From assembly GCA_026874595.1 (NCBI GenBank), contig CM049311.1, positions 39,559,676-39,623,675 of the forward strand: a DNA stretch of 64,000 bases, read 5' to 3'. Source of the DNA: Sipunculus nudus (taxonomy: Eukaryota > Annelida > Sipuncula > Golfingiida > Sipunculidae). Shown here in pieces: positions 23,631 through 35,600 of the stretch (position 1 is its first letter; the number at the start of each line of letters is the position of its first letter). The notes beneath the pieces are model-generated. The model saw nothing but the letters and a program-made list of their open reading frames with translations, did not search any database and was not told the origin of the DNA. The position numbers and the translations under genes are program-made.

Positions 23631-24828
23631 CAGTGAAACCTGAACCAAGCAACCACTGCCGCCAGCGACCGTCTGTGACTTACGACCGAAAAATGAATGC
23701 ACCGAGCTTAATCACTCTTTAATGCCCCTGTGTTGAGCGACCGGTCGCTGGTCTTTACCTCCGTTAAGCGACCGCCTGGTGAAGCGGTAGTGGCACCTGG
23801 CGTCCTAAGTTAAGACTAAAACGACCGTGCCATTGACCGTCTCTTGAATGTGCAGGTGGCAATGGTGACCTACTTTTCCCGCGGTGAATTGGACATCAAT
23901 TCAGAATACCCCCTCCAGGTGTCAATGGCCCAGGGCCCACGTGGTTTTAATCTTTCTCGAAAAATGAAAGTTCCGCGAATATTGCGAGGGAACATGTAAA
24001 ACGACACAATTCTTTAATTCTGTGTACCATTACTTTTTTTTTTTTTAGCACAGCCTATCTTTGAACACATCGTATTTGTTTAACGATTGTCTAAAACATC
24101 TTTACGGTAAACAGGTAAGGATCACGTGCTCTAAGGGAAATCCCTCAATAATATTCATCGAATAGAACTCCCGTTGTATTTCTGACACGCTGCGGTCGTT
24201 GACCAGTTGACCGGAGTTGACCGGAGTCTTAGCGATGCGTAAATAACATTTGCGCGGATTTAATTTAAAAAAAAGTGAGTCATGAAAGTAAGTTTGTCAT
24301 TGCTTAATTTAAGCGATCAACTGTCATTGCTTATCACACACATTTTGACTTGACAACATGTCAGTTCGTGACGACGACAAACTGACGACCTGCTTCGATA
24401 ACATCAATAGAATATTCATCAATAAGGCAATAGGACTCAATGCTTACTACCATAGTACCAATATAGAGAGACAGTTTGATAACGTCAGCAGTCACCTGTA
24501 ATTTAATGATCGATCCCTTCATACCTGCTTTGAAGTTTATTGAGATTTTAATGGGGTCTGCTTCTAATTACGGTGAGCACAAGTCAGTGATCAACAAAGT
24601 GACTCAGTGTGTACTCATGGTACATCATTAATTAGCGGTTTGTGTTTGTGCAATATGACAAACAAGCTATTCAAAGCCTTTGACAAAGGCTTGTTTAATA
24701 AAGTTATAAAAGGACCAGCTTTCTTCGATAATTATAAATAAGATTCTCTTTGTTAAGCAGAACAAGATTGATTCAATGTTTTAAGTAAATATTGTTGTTA
24801 ACTTGTAAATATTGTTGTGAATATCTTG

Positions 24829-24889
<61 letters not shown>

Positions 24890-25059
24890 AGTATGTATTT
24901 TTATAATAAATAAATAAATGTTTACGTAGACATATATGCCTTTATATTCTTTGTTCGCTTCATGCTGAGACTTAGACCACCTGAGACTTAAGACCACCTG
25001 TGACTTAAGACCGCTTTTGGTGTGGCACATCAGGTGGTCTTAACTCTCAGGTTTTACTG
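23631..25059. mobile_element. Tc1/mariner-like non-autonomous element
   Basis: The left end reads cagtgaaacctga and the right end, inverted, reads cagtaaaacctga, followed in both cases by related ccac-containing sequence. TA dinucleotides flank both ends (23629-23630 and 25060-25061), the standard Tc1/mariner duplication. The CAGT.AAACCT terminus resembles pogo/Tigger-type ends. Inside are gcgaccg motifs near the left end and three tandem gacttaagaccacct copies near the right end. No transposase frame was seen. A TA microsatellite lies inside. Confidence 0.65.
24831..24888. repeat. (TA)n microsatellite
   Basis: About 28 TA units. It creates an artefactual minus-strand frame ending in alternating Ile-Tyr. 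Confidence 0.95.
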
Positions 25060-25061
25060 TA

Positions 25062-26156
25062 TTTACAAGATGAAAAGTTTATGATTAAATTCAGTCATTT
25101 GTGCGCACCTTGATTAAGATTGATAAATACATTCAAATGCAAATGTTTTAAAAATTTTTACTGCAAATGCACTGAAAATGCATTTGAAATTTAACATTGT
25201 TTATTTACAACACATGCAACAGGGCATGGGTCTACCAAAACTGTATTATACATTTGGTAGAATATGAAAGAATGGCAGAATATATTATTTAAAGTGTTAT
25301 ATGATTGCTCCTGCTGGCTTCAGGAACAGACATAGGACATGTCATTCAAAAATATAGGATGGCTCTAAGTTACAATGAAAAATATGCCAAGTTTAAAATT
25401 GTTTATTAAGTTGTTAATACAGAAATAAATAACCTTCATTCACCTACTCAAGTAGTGTACTGATTTTGAGGTGCAAAGTACAAGTACAGGACAAGTACAT
25501 GAGATTTTATACAAGTGCCAGATACAACTTGTTCATTTACATGACCCAATAGCTTTACTAGATAGGGTAGGAATTTCCTTAGATTGTTCCTATAAAGTGT
25601 TTTAGGACATACAGTTGCAAGGTTGACATCTCAGCAAGAGAAGAGGCTAAATTGTTCATGCCTGCATTGGTGTCTGTGTTTACTCTGATTAACTCTGGTT
25701 AACCAGTTAACCAGTGTGGGGAACATATGAGGAAACACTATCTAAATAATCTATGGTATACAGTATAGCATTATTTATCTGAAATGCATGGGACAAGGTT
25801 TTTGTTCAGATAAACAATTACACATAATTCACCATGATTGTCAACCTGCTGCTGAGTATCAGACTTTATCTGAGTTTGACAGACATAAATTAATGAAGAT
25901 ATTCCAAGTAAACTGAAAATCAGAATTCAGTTTATTAATGAATCATTTTCAGTGTTTTGGTCAAAATTTCAGATCTCATTTTTTAATTTCGTGAAATGGT
26001 TTTTTGGATTAATGGTTTTCAGACAAAGGACGTTCTACTGTTTTTTTTGTATATGAAATATGGAAGTCCATAACTAAATCACTGGATATTTGACTGTTGA
26101 AAAAAGCCAGTAAACAAATTTTTCAATAATATTTGTTGGTATGGTTATACATTCAG
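25062..26156. other. Intron 3 end of the zinc-finger gene
   Basis: AT-rich unique-looking sequence ending with the acceptor attcag at 26151-26156. Nothing else was recognised. Confidence 0.4.
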
Positions 26157-28150
26157 AGGCCATTGTCCAAGAAGTGACAAAGATTCTTGCAGCCAACCCT
26201 CCACAAGTGGCAGCCGGGCAGACTCAGATCAGCCAACTGAAACTGATGATTAAACCAGATATGTTACCAAAACCAGCTCCAAAGGTAATCCCTGGAAAAC
26301 CAACCCACAAAGTTCCCCTAGAAAAATCAACCCAGAAAGTACCCCCTGAAAAAACAGCTCAGAAGGTACCCACTGAAAACCCAGCTGAGAAGGTGCCCAC
26401 TGAAAAACCAGCTCAGAAGGTACCCCCTAATAGTGTCCATTCTGTTTCTGTTGAGGATCATACAAAGGGTGGCACTCCATTCAAACTAGCACTACTAGAC
26501 ACTGCCACGATCAGTCCTTCAGGGCAGCTACTGACCAACCACCTCAGGATCAGGGGAAGCAGTGTCAATGCAGAATCCTCATCAGTATTACCAAATAAAA
26601 CTGTGAGACAAGTCAGAAAAGTGTACTACGACAACCGTGACTCCCACAGAGTGGCTTCTAATGTGGATGTGACTGGTGAGGAGCCAAACTCTCATGTGAC
26701 TGAGCAGTATGCTCATGGTATACCGTTAGGGCCCTCTCTTGCCAGTCTTGCTGGGGTTGGAAGCTCCAAGCACTTAGTCAACTCAAATTTTGGACACATT
26801 GAGGGTGCGTGGAAACAACAGGTACAGATGATCAGTTTAGTGGTGCAAGAGGCTGAAGAAGACGGAGGGGAAGGAGGGTTCTATGTGCAGGTTTGGGAGG
26901 ACAAGGCATCAATAGCTAACCCAGGCGTGTACATGTTTCAGTGTTTCTCGTGTGTGTTCACCAGCATATCAAAAGCTGACGTCATTAAGCACTGGATCAA
27001 GAACCACACTTGTGAAAAACCCTACAAGTGTCACCATTGTGATCGGTGTTTTTTCACAGGGAATGATACACATGAGCACATCTTGAATGTCCATAGAGGG
27101 TCAGATATCCTTATTAACTTAGATACCAAAAAAAGATTAGATCTAGTTCTCTTCACTCAGCCTGAAAATCCACCTTTTGGGCTGAATGTGGAGACTGCAA
27201 ATACATGGCAGAGAGGATCTGATACTGTAAACAAGGAGATGACATCTTACCGTTCAATCAAGTCCCGCTACAAACTGCCAGGGACTGATGATCTCCATAT
27301 TGAGAAGACTCTGTACATCTGTAGACACTGCCCATTCCAAAGTGAATTCTTGAGTCAGATGAAGAGGCATTCACACAGGGTGGAGTCCTCATGCAGCCTG
27401 TGTCTAGCATGTCTGTACAGCGAGTACCGACACAAACGTTTCCTCAGGAATCACATAGAGATGTCTCACTTGGAAGTTAAGCTGTATGTATGTACCTTCT
27501 GTTATGATATCAGACTCTCAGACAGTGCCATACGTTCACATTTAATCGTCAGCCATGGAGACATCGTTCCACTAGAGTGTGCACACATGCATTACAAATG
27601 CATGAAGCCAGCTCTTTCACCATCAGCATGGACTTACTTTGCCCGAACTTTACCTGGTCGGTTTTATTATGCATTAAAAACTACTAAAGCAAAATCCTGG
27701 ATTACATGCAAGGCAGGAGACCAGATCATCTTCAGCTGTAAATTATGCAAATTTGATGCCCACAGTGAGGGGGTTATGGAAGCACATGTTGCCAAAGGTC
27801 ACTCTGAGGTCAATGTACTTTTGATATGTGGGAAATGCTTTTGGGCATTTTGCACCTCTACAACAGAGACAACCAAAACCTTTCAAGGGTTACGCCAGGC
27901 TCACAGCTGCCCCCGGTGTGGCAAGGGCCAGTATCTGCACAATCTTGTTCCCTTCTTGAAGAGGCCAGCGGTAATGGAAGAACTGCAGAAGAAACAGACA
28001 CAAAATGAACCCGTAGCAAAGGAACCTGTCAAAGCCAAGCAGAGAGCTCCACATCAAAGCTGGGTGAACCGCCATCTGAAAAGACCAAAAACAGAGGAAA
28101 CACTCTTCAAGTGTGAAATCTGTGACCAGCTGTTTTTCCAGCAGGATCAA
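26157..28150 (+). CDS. C2H2 zinc-finger protein, coding exon 4 (residues 238-902)
   Basis: Largest exon, 1,994 nt, between attcag and gtgagt. The open frame continues upstream to 26141, but the acceptor and phase put the exon start at 26157. Residues about 280-328 form a nine-residue repeat of the type KVPxEKxAQ (five copies). Zinc fingers follow. Clear C-x2-C-x12-H-x4-H fingers start at C500, C529, C683 and C765. Degenerate fingers start at C626 and C653. Paired CxxC knuckles lie at 795 and 822, and a last finger begins at C890 and is completed in exon 5. The product is probably a nuclear DNA-binding protein. The fingers lack a regular TGEKP linker array, so this is not a KRAB-type tandem protein. 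No orthologue is recognised. Confidence 0.93.
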
Positions 28151-29224
28151 GTGAGTGTTATACACAATCTGAAGAAGGTCCAAAAACATATAGTAAGACA
28201 GTTAACCCTAGCTAGTAACTGCAGTTAGTCTTATGTATAGGAAGGTTTCATATTCACAATGTTTGCAAAAGTGAAATAATCATGAAAATAAAACCTTCAT
28301 GATGTGAATATGATGCCTCATTGGCAGCTCATGTATAATATGCCTTGTAGTGTCAATTTTAATTAATTTTATGTTTGATCAATAGTATCAATTCTTTTGA
28401 ATATCTACCACTGATGAAGAAGATTGTCCACGTATCTGATTTTCTGCAAAATTGTAAAGGTTTTGTGTGCATATTAGGAAATTGATATACCTGTAATATA
28501 TTTATGTATATTGTTTCAGTTAATGTAAGGTTAGATCGTGAATATAAAAGCCACTTGCAACGCTGAAGTAGTGGAAATCGGAAAAATTAAACTCTGTGAA
28601 TATGAAGCCAACCACAGTATCTTAACAGCTGAGGTTTGCTGACTTGATGTTCTGTCACCATTATTGCTCAACTCCATCATTCTTCTTTCAGGCTGGCCAA
28701 TAGCTGGTCAAAGTTTGTTACTTTTAGACTTACTGTCAGATCTAACAAAACATATGACAGTTCATGATGCTAAAATATCCTTATAGTACTGAAGTTAGAT
28801 CAAGTGGGGCTGTCAATTCTTAGAGGTACTCAGGCAACTTGTAAGTTTATTATTTACCAAGGTTTGCTGATCAGATGTTCTTCCTTGAATTATGATAACT
28901 GAAATATGTGCCTTAAAAATATATATCCCTCTCTTCAGGGTAACTTTAAACTAAATCAGCAGTTTTATGATTCTTATTATTATTATTTAAATCCACAGTG
29001 CTAGCTCTGTAATTGGTCCTTCTACATTATATTATTGTCTTGTTATATTATTATATAGCATATTTCATAATCTTGCATAATTTTGCATCTAAAATTAATC
29101 CTTGCCACCCGAGTTTCACTTTTACATGCAAACTTTCAGCTGTACATCCCAATCAAAAAGAGGTTGTAAACAAGTTTTTTTAATAACTCAGGTTATAAAG
29201 CCTTCAAATACATTGATTTTGCAG
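28151..29224 (+). other. Intron 4 of the zinc-finger gene
   Basis: Starts gtgagt and ends ttttgcag. AT-rich, with no repeat family recognised. Reading through would soon meet stops, whereas splicing restores a perfect zinc finger. Confidence 0.6.
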
Positions 29225-29710
29225 ATTTTCATGCATTTGTGTGATCACTTTCAACTGAAGCCATACTCCTGCCCATATTGCCGCTACTGCTGGCATGATT
29301 ACCAAGCTGTGGTGGCTCATGTGGCGGCCAAACACCCGAACCAACCTATGGTAGTGGTCACCAACCAGCAAGAACTCCAGCAGGTCCAGCAGCTGTCCTG
29401 CGATCCCAAGTGTATCATGAAAATTAACGTCAACAAACACGTCAGCTCACTCAAACCTAGGAAGAAGACCAAGGAGAAACGCAAAGAGAAAAAGGAAGCT
29501 CCTGTCGCCAAGAGCAACCCACACATCGAGAAGCTGGTCAAATCCGGACACGCCAGGAGGTGCTTCGAGTTCTTTAAGTGCTTAAAGTGTAAATACGTGT
29601 CTCAAGATGTGACCGCTGTGCGACGCCATATCAAGTATATGCACAGTGACATCAGAGCATACCAGTGTCCTTACTGCCCCTATAAGAGTGTGGAATGTAC
29701 CAAGATAAAG
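29225..29710 (+). CDS. C2H2 zinc-finger protein, coding exon 5 (residues 903-1064)
   Basis: 486 nt between ttttgcag and gtaaga, phase 0 at both ends. Its first residues supply H906 and H910 to the finger opened at C890 in exon 4, giving an exact C-x2-C-x12-H-x3-H. Further fingers start at C918 and C1021, and one that begins at C1050 is finished in exon 6. Between them is a lysine/arginine-rich stretch (about 978-996, KKTKEKRKEKKEAP), a likely nuclear localisation signal or basic linker. GC content is higher than in the flanking introns. The open frame runs upstream to 29102, but that part is intron. Confidence 0.93.
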
Positions 29711-29975
29711 GTAAGAGTCTCATGGAGGTTTATATTATGTGAATACAACAATTTTTAAAAGTGAATGAAGATATCAGAGATCCCAAACCTGAGCTACATC
29801 CTCTTCCCACCTATTTGGCTACAGCAAGCTTAATGCTTGTAACCTGGAAACATGTAATGATAGAAGTGATGGAGAACTTGAGTCAAGACTTGGACTTAAG
29901 TCAATAAAGATTTTTTTCGACAAATTTAATGCAACACCTTTTTCTGCCATTTTCTTTGAGGCGTTCGAAAGCTAG

Positions 29976-30450
29976 TGACTTTGATTTTGATCTTAAAGGT
30001 CAAATCTGCTGATATGTAAAATTATTGTGAACCCAATAATGTTTGAAGTATTACACACTTTGTCATCAAATTTGACACACAACTTGTTTCAACCATGTTA
30101 TTGGACAGGTTTGAAAACTTGTGACCTTGGCCAGGATCTTCAAGGTGAAATCTGCTAAAATATAAAATTTTGGTGAACCCTATAACTTATGATATTTTTT
30201 TATCGTCTAATTGTACACACAGATTGTTTCATCCAAGCTCTTTGAAGTGTTTGAGGACTGGTGTCCTTGACCTTGACCCTAAAGTTCATATGCTGAATTC
30301 TAGGATTATTATGACCCCAATAACTTTTAAAGCACTGAAGATTCCTTCCTCAAATTTGACACGCCCAACTGTATCCGCCATGTTCTCTGACAAGTAAAAA
30401 AAACTGATGACCTTGATCTTTCCCCTCAAGGTCAAATCTGCATCTGCAAA
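29976..30450 (+). repeat. Degenerate tandem repeat of about 143 bp (3.4 units)
   Basis: tgaccttgatctt..aaggtcaaatctgc followed by a aaaat.t..tgaaccc.ataa block recurs at about 29976, 30120, 30262 and 30408. It fills most of intron 5 and resembles the gaccttgac-rich core sequences of the Helitron-like elements nearby. Confidence 0.7.
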
Positions 30451-30602
30451 AACAAAGCTATTCTAGTTTCCTTCTCTTTTGATGCATTCATCATCCAACT
30501 TGATTTTAAAATAGAATTAGTATCACACACACATTGCGGCCATCATGCATAGTTTGGATGTAGTCCAAATAGTGTGTGTTTAATAGGCTTAAATCATTGT
30601 AG

Positions 30603-30729
30603 GTGCACCAGAAGCAAAGGCACCCAAAAGCTCCAGCTAAAGTTCTTTGTGATCGGGACCTCCAACACAGACAAAATGCTTACACCAATAGGACATTCAC
30701 TAAAATGTCAGTGCCAGCAGGGTCAGCAG
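30603..30729 (+). CDS. C2H2 zinc-finger protein, coding exon 6
   Basis: 127 nt between cattgtag and gtaaga, phase 0 in and phase 1 out. It starts VHQKQRHPKAPAK, supplying H1066 and H1071 to the finger opened at C1050 in exon 5. That gives C-x2-C-x12-H-x4-H and confirms both splice sites. The rest (to SVPAGSA) is a linker without a recognised domain. The annotated donor closely resembles the donor-like sites of the 48-bp repeat array that begins about 90 bp downstream. Confidence 0.9.
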
Positions 30730-30819
30730 GTAAGATTAAATCATTGCATTATGTTACTTATCTAGTGTTGTCTTAAACAGCAGATATTGTCACATTCCCT
30801 TTAATGTTTGTTGTCAGTT

Positions 30820-30998
30820 CATCCAAAGTAGCAGGTAAGGTCACATGACCCTTCTACATTTTAAATCATCCAGAGCAGCAAGAAAGGCCTCATGACCTGT
30901 CTTCATTATCGAGTAGCAGGTAAGGTAACATGATCTCTCTTCATTATCAATTGATACAGAGAAGCAGGTAAGGTCACATGACCTCTCTTCATTATTAA
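30820..30998 (+). repeat. 48-bp tandem array, left part
   Basis: Four units of the type tccagagcagcaggtaagg + tcacatgacct + cttcattatcaa. The array is interrupted by the Helitron-like element at 31000 and continues at 32184. Confidence 0.8.
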
Positions 30999-30999
30999 T

Positions 31000-32183
31000 T
31001 GTATCCGCCAAAACGAAGTTTTGCGGATACTATGTTCTTGACCAGGTTCCACCGCGGCCGCCGCGTTTCTTTTCCGGAGAATTCCTGTGAGACTACTGGA
31101 CGGATTTTTCGCAAACTTACACCAGTTATCGGGGCACATGTGAACTAGTGCCTAAACAGTTTGCATTGACCTCTGACCTTTCCTCTCTGCCCAGCGTCCA
31201 TTTGTGCGTCTGTTTCCATACATAAACCCACATATCTCGAGAACCGTTTGACTGATCAGGAAAAAAATTTTGTACAAATGTAGCCCTTGGATAACTTTAT
31301 AACATACACAAAAAATGGTGGCACCACCTGCAACCATGTTTGCACAGTGTCCATCCGTTCGTCTGCCTTTGGTTAAAATCACTCATATCTCTGCAGTGGT
31401 TTGACTAATTCACTTGAAATTCGGCATGCGTATATACATCCTGATAGCTTTCTTGATTTTGTGACAGGTGGCGCCATCTACATTCACGTTTACGCTGCAG
31501 ACATCCAAGCTCATATCTCGGGAACCATTTGACCGATTGAGCCAAAATTTTGCATGTGTATAGATCTCACATAGCTCTTTACTATATACAAAAAATGGTG
31601 GCGCCACCTGCAGCCATTTTTGCACAGCATCCCTCTGTTTGTCTGCCATAGGATAAAATCACTTGTATCTCAGCAGTGGTGTGACATATCTGCCTAAAAT
31701 TTTGCAGGTTTATACATCCTGGACAGCTCTCTTGATTTTATGACAGGTTGCGCCACCTACATTCTAGTTTACGCTGCAGACATCCAAGCTCACATCTCAG
31801 GAACCGTTTGACCAATTGGGCCAAAGTTTTGCATGTGTATAGATCTCACATAGCTTTTTATCATACATGAAACTGGTGGCACCACCTGCAACCATTTTTC
31901 TCAGCGTCCGTCTGTTTGTCTGCCACAGACTAAAATCACTCATATACATGTAGTGGTTTGATTTATCTGCCTTAAATTTTGCATATGTATACAACTTGGA
32001 CAGCTTTCTGGATTTTGTGGTAGGTGGCACAACCTACATACACATTTCAGCTGCAGACATCCATGCTAATATGCAACACTTCACTCTATTTCCCCTTGTC
32101 ACTCAATCCATGCCTCACTTCACCCGTTCCACTCTGATTTTAGCGGATACACGTAGTCGCTTGTCGACTACCTGTATTCTAGT
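31000..32183 (+). mobile_element. Complete Helitron-like (HINE-type) element inserted in the 48-bp array
   Basis: Begins tgtatccgccaaaacg. The inverse gcggatac near 32142-32150 gives the subterminal inverted repeat. The 3' end has a perfect 7-bp stem gtagtcg-cttgt-cgactac, then ctgtatt, ctag and t. Flanking array sequence shows the empty site: attattaat before and tcatcaagagc after rejoin as a normal array unit, consistent with insertion between two T bases and no target duplication. The interior holds three to four ~300-bp domains with ggtggcgccacc. It is non-coding. Confidence 0.8.
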
Positions 32184-32645
32184 TCATCAAGAGCAACAGG
32201 TGAGGTCACATGACCTTTCTTCAATATCAAGTTACACAGACTAGCAGATAAATCACATGACCTCTACATTATTTATTTTATCCAGAGAATCAGGTAAGAT
32301 CACATGACCTATCTACATTATTAATTTGTCCAGAGAATCAGGTAAGGTCCCATGACCTATCTACATTATTAATTTATCCAGAAAATCAGGTAAGGTCACA
32401 TGACCTATCTACATATTTATTTATCCAGAGCAGCAAGTAAGGTCACATGACCTGTCTTCATTATCAATTTTTTCCAGAGCATAAGGTCAAGTCACATGAC
32501 TTGTCTTCATTATCAAGTTACACAGAGTAGCAGGTAAGGTCACATGACCTGTCTTCATTTTCAATTTTTTTCCAGAGCATAAGGTAAGGTCACATTATCA
32601 AGTTACACAGAGAAGCAGGTAAGGTCACATGACCACTCTTCATTA
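32184..32645 (+). repeat. 48-bp tandem array, middle part
   Basis: About ten units; tcca-starts at 32281, 32329 and 32377 are exactly 48 bp apart. Each unit carries a caggtaagg-type splice-donor-like motif and aggtcacatgacct, an inverted pair of AGGTCA half-sites that also contains tcacatga. Confidence 0.9.
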
Positions 32646-35600
32646 GGACAAAAAAAACTTTTGTTTCCGGTCACCCGACCGACCCTAATTTTTCCAGCTG
32701 ACTCAAAAGTTTTTAGAGGGATTTGTATGCCAAAATAAGCAATAAATACATGCCTTCGTAGAAAAAAAAAGTGTCCAAATTTTCCCGCCAGACCTTTTCT
32801 GTGCAGATTTCCGTTATATTTATTCTTAAAATAGGAGCTCTTGGTATCCCTGTCAGGCTGACGTTTGCTTAGAGTTGCCGCACAGGATCAAGTTTATTAA
32901 CACAATTGGTATTTCAAAAGTTCACAACTGTTTAACACGCATGCTTCTAGAAGCTTCTCTTTGTCTTGACATGTAACTATTGTAATTAATGGCAGCTGAT
33001 GTCAGGTTGCCTTATTATATAATACGAAGAGTCTATTCTAATTATGACCTTACAATGTCTATGACGCAGTTGGTCAAATTTCCTCATTTGCCGACCTCCG
33101 TGTATCTTCGCTTGACATGTGGCGCTGGAGGTCCAGGCTTATATGCATGTGAGGTCCAGGCTTTCAAGTCCGAAGGTCTAGTATTAAACGAGATAGACCT
33201 TATATTGACAGACACACTAATATACCAATACTGCTATTAGAATTTACTGACAGAACTTGCACAGACAAATTACGAGGGGGATCCTTTCATTCGACAAAGG
33301 TTAAGTAAAATGCATCTTGAGTGAATGATTTTTCTTTTGCGCCCAAATTTCCAGGTCTAAATGTATATGTATGAAACTTTTTGCAGCAAAAATGTCTGAA
33401 TTTCATCTTTCCACCTTACAAGTCACCATTTTCTCAAGTAAAATTCCCCTGCAGTTTCTTTTCTTTCAATTTTGATACTGCCAAGAGCAGTTTAAAATGG
33501 AAACGGTCGGTGGTACTGATTTTCACGTCAACTAGTCTAAAAAAGTTATTCAGAGATATCAGAAGGGCTTGTTTCACATATTACTATATAATATAACAAA
33601 ATATTCCATTTCAACAGTAATATTTCTATTATTCGATGAATTCCATCATCCAAAAAGCCACATTGCCAGTGGAAACTACGCGTTTGTATGCATTGTCACA
33701 AAGAGACATGCAAGACATGGTAACGCTCCGGGAAGCTGTTCTGTCATGTGCGTACACTCCTGTTATTATCTTCAATATTAAATTGAGCAGTTGAACGCAG
33801 TGTACAATAAAAGGAACAGCCAAAATTTTTTCCACACCCAAGCTGCATTGCGCGAGCTCTTGACCTCTCGACAACTGACTAACAGAAGGCCAAGTGATTT
33901 TTCTTGCAAATCAGTGATCACAAATCCACTTCAGTGTCCCGTGAGAATCCACATGGTAACTTCGGATATCTCTAGTCAATTCCGGTAACCGGCAATATTT
34001 TTAAATGCGCTCTGGGCAAAAGGAAGTGACCTGGTGACATGAATGATGTGTCAAATAGATTAAGTGACTATTGTGACCACAGGCAATCTGTGCGAAATTT
34101 ATGAAACTCAGATCTTTTCTTTAAAATTCCAGATATTACAAATTTTATGCTCAGAAAATGATTGAGATTTGCATGATAATTGTACTAAATCAAATATAAA
34201 TCCAAGGAACTCTTTTTTTTTTTGGGGGGGGGGGGGGATTCCAGGAATTAAGGGAGTTAGTTTTTCTGATCAAAATGAAAACCTACAAACAGCCACTAGC
34301 AGATCATATCACATATTTTCACTGGAACCATCAGGTGCATACTGAATTTTTACAATTAAAAGCAGTGTTGCTCCTGGAGTGCGGCATTGCGGCAATGCCG
34401 CGATTTTTTTGGCCGTGTCCCTTTGTTTTTAGGCAAGCGCGCCCATGTGAACGCACTATATCCTCATGCGTCCCCTGAAAGTTCAATTATGCGGCCCTTA
34501 AAGGAACGTAGTTATATGAGAATTTAAACGTTTCAGGTCTACATGTAACAAAACAAATCTATCCCTTCAGAAAGATTTGCGGGAATCCTCCGGTAGGGAT
34601 CTCTGATAAAACCATACATGCGGGATTACATGATACACATACTGTAAAACTGGTTCAATGGTAACACCATCGATGTCTAGAATGCATCACCTCAGGGTTG
34701 GTCCATTCATATGGAGGGGTTGCACATGTTCTGACAAAGATCAATGTTCTAGTGGTCAGAATAAAGTTGCAAGCAAGTGTCCAATGTTCGACGGGATGTT
34801 GTTAAGCCTACATAATCTCACATTAAGATGCATTTTAATCATTTATAAAAGAATATGAAAAAGCAGATGCTTTTTTTGATTAAATGAAGTTAAGAATGTG
34901 CGCCCACGGTCGACATGATCAATCTTTATGACATTTCCCCCAAGTTAACCCACGAAGCACGGTAGGAAACTAGCCTCACAGACATTTCGAATTTTCGCGT
35001 GTCATGATGTCAAGCAGTTCTAAACAGCGTTAAACAGTTTGGAATTGTACAAGGTCGTTCATAAATTACATTATAATGCCTCAATTGTTACGTTGTTACA
35101 ATTGCTAAGACGATTATTTCGCTCAAAGCAACTCCGTTCAGGTTTCCGACAATCTCAAACTACCGGTATTTGTCTGTCGTGACACCGTTTCACGGCAGAC
35201 CATGCAGCCAACCGACAGCCGCTCTTTTTAATATTTGCATATATTTATTCTGGACCGAACTTTTAATTTGAATCATAGACATATGACTATCATTTGAATA
35301 GGAATTCCCTTAAATATTCAAGCCTCATGGGCACGTGACCTCTCTGTTGCCCGGTATGTAAAGAAGCCCGAGCCGGGGAATATACTTCGCCGAGATTGCG
35401 ATATTTCTCCTGACTGAATGACTCAATCCCACGGTATAATTGATATGAAAATGTCATAACTTAGAAGAACCCAACTGTTTCGTTGTTGGTTGTTTTACAT
35501 GTACTCGGACCAATAATATGGACGTTTAATCTGGCTTAAAGTGACAACTTAAAGTGATGACATGTAAAACATGTAAAACTTTAAAAATATTTTTTATTCA

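Noticed and set aside
26141-26156. ATG at 26141 as the start of a single-exon zinc-finger protein
   Set aside because: The acceptor attcag at 26151-26156 and phase agreement with exon 3 place the exon start at 26157; the ATG lies in the intron.
29102-29224. Upstream extension of the exon 5 open frame
   Set aside because: Splicing at 29225 restores a complete zinc finger with exon 4; the upstream part is intronic and has no domain.
32989-33240. 83-codon frame inside the Harbinger-like element
   Set aside because: No transposase or other domain could be recognised.
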